Under the pieces are notes generated by a model. The model had not been told where the DNA came from. It did no database searches and worked only from the letters and a program-made list of their open reading frames with translations. A stretch of DNA of 64,000 nt from Verrucomicrobiota bacterium. GTDB lineage: Bacteria > Verrucomicrobiota > Verrucomicrobiia > Limisphaerales > J093. How positions within the stretch are numbered: position 1 is the stretch's first letter; the number at the start of each line of letters is the position of its first letter. The stretch is from NCBI GenBank assembly GCA_027493615.1, contig JAOSKK010000012.1, positions 248,001-312,000 of the forward strand, read 5' to 3'. Below are positions 57,938 to 64,000 of this stretch, piece after piece. A program made the translations under genes and the position numbers.

Positions 57938-59496
57938 GGCCCCTCCCCTTCCGGCTCCGTCTCGCCGCCTTGTCCGCACTCATCTCCGGCGTGGTGCTGG
58001 TCGTTTTCGGGGTTCTTGCCTGGCATTTCATCTGTCGGGAACGCCTGGCGGCGCTTGACCGCGAACTCCGCTCGCTCGCGTACCGCCATCCCGGCTGGCT
58101 GGGTGAACGGGGCGGCTTCGAACGGCTGGGCGCCGTTGTGGAATCCGTCTTTGGTGCGGACCGTCGCGAGCAGGTGCTGGTGCGCGTTGCCAGTGTGGAC
58201 GGCACACAACGCTACCGGTCGCCGCATTGGCCGGAGGACCTGGACCCCGCCCCACTGAACCTGCCGCTCGAGGACGATCCCCAAGCCGCACCCGCAGACC
58301 TCGACCACGCCCGGCGGGAGAACGCGGTGGCTGATCCCTTGCCCGGCGGCCCGCGCGGACCGCCCTGGGCGCCCGGCGCCCGAGCGGGCCGCGGCGGTCT
58401 GGGACCGGGGTTGGGACGGCTGCGGGGCGGTGCCTTGCCTCCCTCGCCCTTCTCCAAACTTCCGCGCTTCCTCTCGGTGACCGCCGGGGAGTCCACCTGG
58501 CGTTTCGGGGTGTTCGGCCACGACGCCGAGCGCCTGTTCCTCGGTCTGAACCAGACCGAACTGCAGGCCGAGTTGAACCGCCTGGCAACGGCCTTCCCTC
58601 TGGGCCCTGCCCCTCGCCCTCCTGGCCGTCGGCTCGGGCGGATGGATTGTCGCCGGACGCGCGATGCGACCCCTCCGCGCCATCGCCCGCACGGCCGAGC
58701 GCGTGACCGCGGAGGGACTGGACCAGAGAATCCCTGCTTCCACCGAAGACCCGGAGATTGCGCGGCTGATTCATGTGCTCAACCGCATGATGGATCGTCT
58801 CGAAGCCAGCTTCCGACAGGCCACCCGCTTCAGCTCCGACGCGTCGCACGAGCTCCGCACACCTCTGGCCGTGATGCAGGGGGAGCTGGAGCAGGCCCTC
58901 CAATCCGCTGCCCCCGGTTCGCCCGGAGCAACGGGTGTTCGCTGGTTTGCTCGAGGAGACCCAGCGTCTCAAGACCATCACCCGCGGCCTCCTGCTGCTG
59001 GCCCAGGCCGATGCCGGCCAACTGGCCCTGGCCCGCGAACCCGTGCCGCTGAGCGCCGAACTCCAGCGCTGGCTCGAGGATTTCCAGGATGTGGTCGAAG
59101 CCGCCGGGCTCGAATCCGTTTGGGAGATCGAACCCGGCCTCGTCGTGGATGCGGACGCGTCCCTGCTACGGCAGGCGCTGCTCAACCTGCTCCACAACGC
59201 CGTCGCCTACAACGAACCCGGCGGCCGGGTGGGCCTCACGTTGAAGGGTCGCGACGCCGAACTCCACCTCGCGGTCTGGAACACGGGGCCCGGCATCCCC
59301 GCCGGCGACCAGGCGCGGGTGTTCGAACGCTTCTTCCGCGTCGACACCGCGCGCAGCCGGCGCGTGGAGGGGGGTGGGCTTGGGACTGAGCCTGGCCCAC
59401 GAGATTGTCCGGGTCCATGGCGGCCGCCTGGAACTGGACGAAAGTCGCCCGGGTTGGACCTGTTTCCGACTCACCCTGCCTCGCCGTGGTCCGTAG
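57934..59496 (+). CDS. Sensor histidine kinase (frameshifts near 58610, 58915 and 59375)
   Basis: A TM helix ('LSALISGVVLVVFGVLAW') and a periplasmic region with a Pro/Gly/Arg-rich insert are followed by a second TM and a HAMP domain ('MRPLRAIARTAERVTAEGLD'). Next come an H-box 'FSSDASHELRTPLAVMQGEL', an N-box 'LRQALLNLLHNAVAYNEPGG' and G-boxes 'VWNTGPGIP' and 'GLGLSLAHEIVRVHGG'. Single-base indels at three places split it; intact length is about 520 residues. The whole matches CusS/QseC-type kinases. The signal is probably envelope or metal stress, inferred from the operator and the Spy-like neighbour. Confidence 0.9.
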
Positions 59497-60460
59497 TCGC
59501 CCGCGAGAATCCCCGACCCGCGGGGGTGGGTCCCCCATCTCGGGATCGCCGGCTCCCCGCCCGAGGCGGGCGGGCGGGTGAGCGCCCGCCGGGGCCCGGG
59601 CACTTTCGACTCCAGGCCGCCAGGGCTTCGCCGACCTGGAAGCGGACAAAACGGCGCACCGTGATCTCGTCTCCGAGCTGCTTGGCCACCCCGGAGAGGT
59701 GGTCGCGCACGGTGATCTCTGAGTTGCGCTTCACAAAGCCCTGGTCCAGCAGGCAAACGGTCTGGAAATACTTCTCGAGGCGGCCCTCGATGATCTTGGC
59801 CAGCGCTTGCGGCGGCTTGTTCTTCATGAGGTCCGAGTTCGCGACGACGTCGCGTTCGCGGGCGATCGCGGCGGGATCGAGCTCTCCGCGGGTGACGGCC
59901 AGGGGGCTGGCCGCAGCGATCTGGAGCGTGATGTCCTTGACGAGCTGCTTGAAGTCGGGATGGGCCACGGTGGCTTCCTGCCCCGCTCCAACCTCGACGA
60001 GCACCCCCACCTTGGCGCCGGTGTGGATGTAGGCGGCGATGAGGCCGTTGCCCTGAACTTCGAACCGCTGATGCCGTGCGATCTTGATGTTCTCCCGGAT
60101 GCGGCTGACGGCGTCGGTGCGCATCGCCTCGAGGTCCGCGCCGGGTTGCTCGAGCAGGGTGCGGGCGACCTGATCCGCGAAGGCGCGGAACATTTCGTTC
60201 TTGGCGACGAAATCGGTTTCGCAGTTGACTTCGACAATCACGCCGGCGCGCGCGCCGGGCAGGAGGCACTGGGCGATGGCCCCTTCGCGGGCGTCGCGTG
60301 CCGACTTGTGGGCGGCGGTGGCGACACCGCGTTTCCGGAGCAGATCGACGGCGGCGTCGAGGTTGCCCTGGGTTTCGACCAGGGCCTTCTTGCAGTCCAT
60401 CATCCCCGCGTTGGTCATCTCGCGGAGCTTGGCGATCATTGCGGTGGTCACTTCAGCCAT
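59471..60460 (-). CDS. tsf: Translation elongation factor Ts
   Basis: ATG 60460 gives 'MAEVTTAMIAKLREMTNAGM' and 'DCKKALVETQGNLDAAVDLL', then the EF-Tu-binding core 'VNCETDFVAKNEMFRAFADQ' (TDFV motif). It recycles EF-Tu-GDP. Family members end near 'VRRFVRFQVGEAL' (about residue 280), whereas this frame continues for about 48 more low-complexity residues through the GC-rich hairpin into the kinase gene. The real stop was probably lost by an indel near 59615. It lies 39 bases after rpsB, the usual rpsB-tsf order. Confidence 0.93.
   Translation of the reverse strand: MAEVTTAMIAKLREMTNAGMMDCKKALVETQGNLDAAVDLLRKRGVATAAHKSARDAREGAIAQCLLPGARAGVIVEVNCETDFVAKNEMFRAFADQVARTLLEQPGADLEAMRTDAVSRIRENIKIARHQRFEVQGNGLIAAYIHTGAKVGVLVEVGAGQEATVAHPDFKQLVKDITLQIAAASPLAVTRGELDPAAIARERDVVANSDLMKNKPPQALAKIIEGRLEKYFQTVCLLDQGFVKRNSEITVRDHLSGVAKQLGDEITVRRFVRFQVGEALAAWSRKCPGPGGRSPARPPRAGSRRSRDGGPTPAGRGFSRATTDHGEAG
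59569..59590. terminator. GC-rich hairpin between convergent kinase and tsf genes
   Basis: GGCGGGCG (59569-59576) and CGCCCGCC (59583-59590) form an 8-bp stem with a 6-base loop. A second palindrome, CCCGCCCGAGGCGGG, overlaps its left side. No T-run follows. It is placed to end both convergent transcripts. Confidence 0.45.
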
Positions 60461-60499
60461 AGAAATCAGCCTGGGTTCGAGGGGCCTCGGAGCCACGGA

Positions 60500-61357
60500 T
60501 CAGAGCGGGAGCGGGACGAGCGCCGCGGGGGCCGAAGCAGTCCCTTCCGCCGGGGTGGCGGGGGCCGGGCTCTCGCCGGGGGCCGGCGCGGGCGCCGGGC
60601 TTTCAGCGGCCGCCGGCGCGGCGGTGGCGGCTTCGGTCTCCTCCTCAGCCTTGCGGCGGGCGTAACGGGCTTCGAAATCCGCGCGGGCCTGGCCGATGGC
60701 CTGGGTCAGGACGTTGAGGATCAGGCGGACCGAGCGGATGGCGTCGTCGTTGCCGGCAATGGGAAAGTCCACCAGGTCCGGATCGCAGTTGGTGTCGACG
60801 ATGGCGACGATGGGGATGCGGAGGCGGCGGGCCTCGGCGACGGCGTTCTTCTCGCGCCGGATGTCCACCACGAACATGACGCTCGGGTGTTTCTCCATGT
60901 TCCGGATGCCGTCGAGGTTCTTCACCAGCCGGGCCATCTCGCGGCGGAGCATGGACTGCTCCTGCTTGACGTAGTGGTTGATCGAGCCGTCGGCTTCCAT
61001 CTGCTCGATCTCGCGGAGCCGGTTCATCGAGCGTTTGATGGTCTTCATGTTGGTGAGCGTGCCGCCCAGCCAGCGCTCGGTCACATAAGGCTGTCCACAG
61101 GCCTTGGCAGACTCTTTCATGGCCTCCTGCGCCTGTTTCTTGGTGCCGACGAACAGGACCTGCCCGCCCTTGCCGACGGCCTCGCGGAGGAAGGCACAGG
61201 CCGTCTCGAGTTGGGCGAGGGTCTTGCTGAGGTCAATGATGTGGATGCCGTTGCGGGCGTCGAAGATGAACGGTTTCATCTTCGGGTTCCAGCGCCGCGT
61301 CTGATGGCCGAAGTGAACCCCCGCCTCCAACAACTCTTTGATGCCGATGCCGATCAC
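60500..61357 (-). CDS. rpsB: 30S ribosomal protein S2
   Basis: GTG 61357 follows AAAGGA by 5 bases and gives 'GIKELLEAGVHFGHQTRRWN', 'FVGTKKQAQEAMKESAKACG', 'RWLGGTLTNMKTIKRSMNRL' and 'VVDIRREKNAVAEARRLRIP', all S2 hallmarks. The last 45 residues are an Ala/Pro/Glu-rich extension absent from most S2 proteins. The 366 bases between its start and the next plus-strand gene (61358-61723) presumably hold the rpsB promoter and leader; I see no clear boxes or S2-binding structure there. Confidence 0.95.
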   Translation of the reverse strand: MIGIGIKELLEAGVHFGHQTRRWNPKMKPFIFDARNGIHIIDLSKTLAQLETACAFLREAVGKGGQVLFVGTKKQAQEAMKESAKACGQPYVTERWLGGTLTNMKTIKRSMNRLREIEQMEADGSINHYVKQEQSMLRREMARLVKNLDGIRNMEKHPSVMFVVDIRREKNAVAEARRLRIPIVAIVDTNCDPDLVDFPIAGNDDAIRSVRLILNVLTQAIGQARADFEARYARRKAEEETEAATAAPAAAESPAPAPAPGESPAPATPAEGTASAPAALVPLPL

Positions 61358-61723
61358 AGTTTCCTTTGGTTGCCGGTCCGCCCTTCCCGGACGCACCGTC
61401 CCGCGGAACACGGGATTGTCTTGGATGTGCTTGTGGCCAGCCCGCCCACTCGGGTCGGGCCTCATGAAGGCCGTTGCGCTCCACCCGCCGTGCGGGCGAA
61501 GAGGGCGGAACCTACCAGACCGCCCCTCCGCCGCAACAGCAAACTTCCCTCGAGGGAGCCCGCCCGCCCAGCCCCAGCCCAGGGCCGGCCCGCCGGCCTC
61601 GTGGGCACACGGCCTCAGGATGGGGTTCTCCTCGATCCTGGAAGTGGTGAGGCCGCCCCTGAACCGGGAACTCCGGCTGCGGATTCCGATTTACACGGGT
61701 CGGCCGGCCGTTAGGCTGCCGCC

Positions 61724-62128
61724 ATGGCTGAAATCGCTGACTATGTGAACCGCGGCGCCGCGCAGGTAACCCCGGCCATGGTCGACTCGATCCTCCGCAA
61801 GCTGCCCTTGTGGAAGGCCGAGTTTACGCAGATCAACGCGCCGCATTTTCCCCACCTTGTCAGCCAGCTCGAGTTTCTGGCCGATGTCGTCGAGGACACG
61901 GCCGAGGGCGCGTACAAGGAACTGCCCTACGTGGCGCTCGCCGCCGCGGTGTTCGCGCTCGTGTACGCCCACAAGAAGGTGGATCTCATCCCGGACAGTC
62001 ACTCGGCGATGGGGCGGGCGGACGACTCGAGCGTGGTTCGCGCGGTGCTGATTCAGCATGAGAAATCCCTGGCGCGCTACGCGACCGCCCAGGGGCTGGA
62101 CTGGGCGCGGATCACCAGCCGGCCATGA
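61724..62128 (+). CDS. DUF1232/YkvA-like small protein
   Basis: The 134-residue protein has the DUF1232 pattern 'VFALVYAHKKVDLIPDSHSA' followed by an acidic pair and a closing helix, preceded by 60 helical residues. The family is uncharacterised and usually membrane-associated. It overlaps the next gene as ATGA, so the two are probably cotranslated. Confidence 0.7.
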   Translation: MAEIADYVNRGAAQVTPAMVDSILRKLPLWKAEFTQINAPHFPHLVSQLEFLADVVEDTAEGAYKELPYVALAAAVFALVYAHKKVDLIPDSHSAMGRADDSSVVRAVLIQHEKSLARYATAQGLDWARITSRP

Positions 62129-63595
62129 GTCACGCCACGCTGTGCCTCCTGCGGCCGGCGAAGACTTCCGGGGCCACCGCGCCGGGCACACCCGCGCCCC
62201 GACCGGTCCTCAGCACGCATGAGAAGGCGCTGCAGATCAATCTCGATCAAACCACGTACGGCACCTTCGCCGAGATCGGCGCCGGGCAGGAAGTCGCACG
62301 CTGGTTCTTCCGCGTCGGCGGTGCCGCGGGCACCATCGCCAAGACCATGTCGGCCTACGACATGAAGGTGAGCGACGCCATCTACGGCCCCTGTCGGCGG
62401 TATGTCAGCCGGGAACGGCTGCAGACGATGCTGCAGCACGAATACGACCTCCAACTGGAACGGCTGGGAGGCTCCCGCGGTGCCCAGACCCGGTTCTTCG
62501 TCTTCGCGGACACCGTGGCCGCCCGGAGCTACTCGCGTGCCGGCGAATGCCACGGCTGGCTGGGCGTCCGCTTCCAGACCCGGCCGCTGGCCCCCGCTTC
62601 GGACCTCATCATCCACGTGCGGCTGCTGGACCGCGAGAACCTGGCCCAGCAGGAAGCCCTCGGCATCATGGGCGTCAACATCGTCTATGCCGCCCTGTAC
62701 CTCGCAGATCAGCCCGAGACCGCGCTTCAAGCCCTGCTCGACAACCTCTCCCGCGACCGCGTCGAGGTGGACATGGTCAAGGTGTCGGGTCCTGACTTCG
62801 CGCCGCTGGATCACCGACTTCTGGCCCTGCAACTGGTCGCCCGCGGCCTCACCGATGCCGCCATGTTCACGGCCGCGGGCGAGGTCGTGCAAGCGGCCGA
62901 GGTCCTCTACCAGCGGCCGATCCTCGTGACCCGCGGCAGCTTCCGGCCGGTCACCCGCGCCACGGTGGATCTGCTGGAGTGCGCCCGCTCCGAGTTTCTT
63001 CAGGAGCCGCAACTTCAGGGGGAGAAAATGGTGGAGCTCACCGAGATGACCCTGCACAACCTGGCCGAGGACGGGGTCATCGACCACAAGGACTTCTTGG
63101 ATCGCGCGGACATCCTCGGGGCGATGGGCCAGACGGTCCTGATCTCGGACTACGGCGAGTTTTACCGCCTGGCCGCCTACCTGTTCCGCTACACCAAGAA
63201 GATGATCGGCCTGGCGATGGGCGTGCCGACGCTGCGCGAACTCTTCGAGGAGCGCTACTACCTCGACCTCGAGGGCGGCATCCTCGAGTCCTTCGGCCGC
63301 CTCTTCAAGAACGACCTGAAGCTCTACGTGTACCCCCTATCTGGACCCGGCCACGGGCCGGCTCGAACAGGCCAGCGATCTCCGGGTGGCCGGTCACCTG
63401 CGGCACCTCTTTGCCTTTCTCATGGAAAACGGCTGCATCCGTCCCCTGATCGGCTACGCCGCCGACTGCCTGCCGATCTTCTCGCACGATGTCCTGGCGA
63501 AACTCCGCGCCGGCGACCCGGCCTGGGAACGGCTTGTCCCCGAGCGCGTGGCCCAGCTCATCCGCGAGCGCCGCCTCTTCGGCTATGCCGGTTGA
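62125..63595 (+). CDS. Widely conserved uncharacterised protein (frameshift near 63345)
   Basis: Sequence such as 'DQTTYGTFAEIGAGQEVARW', 'AGTIAKTMSAYDMKVSDAIY', 'YLFRYTKKMIGLAMGVPTLR' and 'GGILESFGRLFKNDLKLYVY' belongs to a highly conserved bacterial family for which I know no proven function and whose database names vary. One indel near 63345 joins it to 'GHLRHLFAFLMENGCIRPLI' and a stop at 63595 (about 489 residues). It has no signal peptide or membrane helices. It is coupled at both ends, with the DUF1232-like gene and with lspA. Confidence 0.7.
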
Positions 63596-64000
63596 TGACC
63601 ATGGACCGTGAAAGTCAGCGCCGACTTCTGGGCGTGGGCGCCTGATTTTCGTGTCGGACCAGTTGACCAAGCTGGCCGTGCTCCGTTGGCTCGGACCGTG
63701 GGTGGACGAACGCGAGGTGCTTCCGGGCTTCTTCAAGCTGGTGCATTGGGGCAACACCGGCGCCGCCTGGAGTCTGTTCTCCGGCAACAACGAACTCCTC
63801 GCCTTCGTCTCGATCGCCGCCCTGGTGGTCCTGTTCCTGACGCGGGAACGTTTCGAGATCCACACCCGGCTCGGTCAGGTTGCCCTCGGGCTCATCCTGG
63901 GGGGGATCCTCGGCAACCTCACCGACCGCCTGCGCGTGGGTCATGTGGTGGATTTCATCCGCTTCTACGTGGACCGACGGGGGCGGCGGCGAGGTGGGCT
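63595..64000 (+). CDS. lspA: Lipoprotein signal peptidase, N-terminal part (frameshift near 63640, runs off the window)
   Basis: ATG 63595 overlaps the previous stop (TGATG) and gives [16 protein letters not shown]. After an indel near 63640 the frame continues '[19 protein letters not shown]', '[20 protein letters not shown]' and '[20 protein letters not shown]'. These include the LspA 'NTGAA' motif and the catalytic-region aspartates in 'NLTDRL' and 'VVDFI'. It removes signal peptides from prolipoproteins in the inner membrane; the window encodes several predicted lipoproteins. The C-terminus lies beyond 64000. Confidence 0.88.

Noticed and set aside
1..64000. CRISPR arrays, prophage, insertion sequences
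   Set aside because: I saw no regularly spaced direct repeats, no phage structural genes and no transposase; the palindromic repeats found are not spaced as CRISPRs.

Overview
This is a high-GC, gene-dense window that most resembles a Verrucomicrobiota genome, probably the Limisphaerales/Pedosphaera-like group. The clues are a prepilin-type 'FTLIELLVVIAIIAILGSLL' pseudopilin, a PEP-CTERM tailed protein, a long FG-GAP/CRTAC1 protein, a giant secreted protein ending in the usual verrucomicrobial 'GGGTLEAAP..GPW' domain, and an arylsulfatase. Taxonomy is inferred from gene style; no rRNA is present.

A caveat affects the whole window: about 25 of the longer genes are broken by single-base frameshifts, most of them in runs of G or C (sometimes A). 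Both reading frames remain clean on either side, and both insertions and deletions occur. This looks like uncorrected indels in the assembly rather than gene death. I therefore give whole-gene spans and name the approximate break points.

Layout. 1-7633: a translationally coupled glycan/deoxysugar operon (flavin reductase, GNAT-aminotransferase fusion, TylF-type methyltransferase, split transketolase, flippase, glycosyltransferase). 7644-12154: palindromic repeats, an exported DUF1349-like protein, an FKBP isomerase, a tRNA with CAT anticodon, a relic of a type I restriction HsdR, and two exported Hcp-like proteins. 12381-20383: a seven-gene, tightly coupled operon with a small AAA ATPase, two different dynamin-like GTPases, a metallophosphoesterase fused to a degenerate all-alpha dUTPase domain, a SUMF1-like protein lacking the FGE cysteine pair, a tandem PH-like protein and a zinc-ribbon/HEAT protein. 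It is followed after one base by glnA. This operon is the best candidate for an undescribed system; I infer a membrane-acting stress or phage-response function.

21877-36550: a transport block with a tripartite RND efflux system (TolC, adaptor, pump), a CsoR-like sensor, MgtA, MntH, UspA, an ACR3-type arsenite exporter, a MOT1-type molybdate transporter and an MFS exporter. 36739-50384: secreted and surface proteins typical of the phylum, intergenic palindromes, a PEP-CTERM SUMF1-fold protein and a small ERCC4 nuclease. 50706-56518: a sulfatase, a membrane protein, an adenylate-cyclase/TPR regulator and a small conserved protein. 56517-59496: a Cpx/Cus-like stress module with a near-perfect ATGACA-n4-TGTCAT operator, a Spy/CpxP-like periplasmic protein, a response regulator and a histidine kinase. 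59471-64000: tsf and rpsB (minus strand), a DUF1232-like protein, a widely conserved uncharacterised protein, and the start of lspA.
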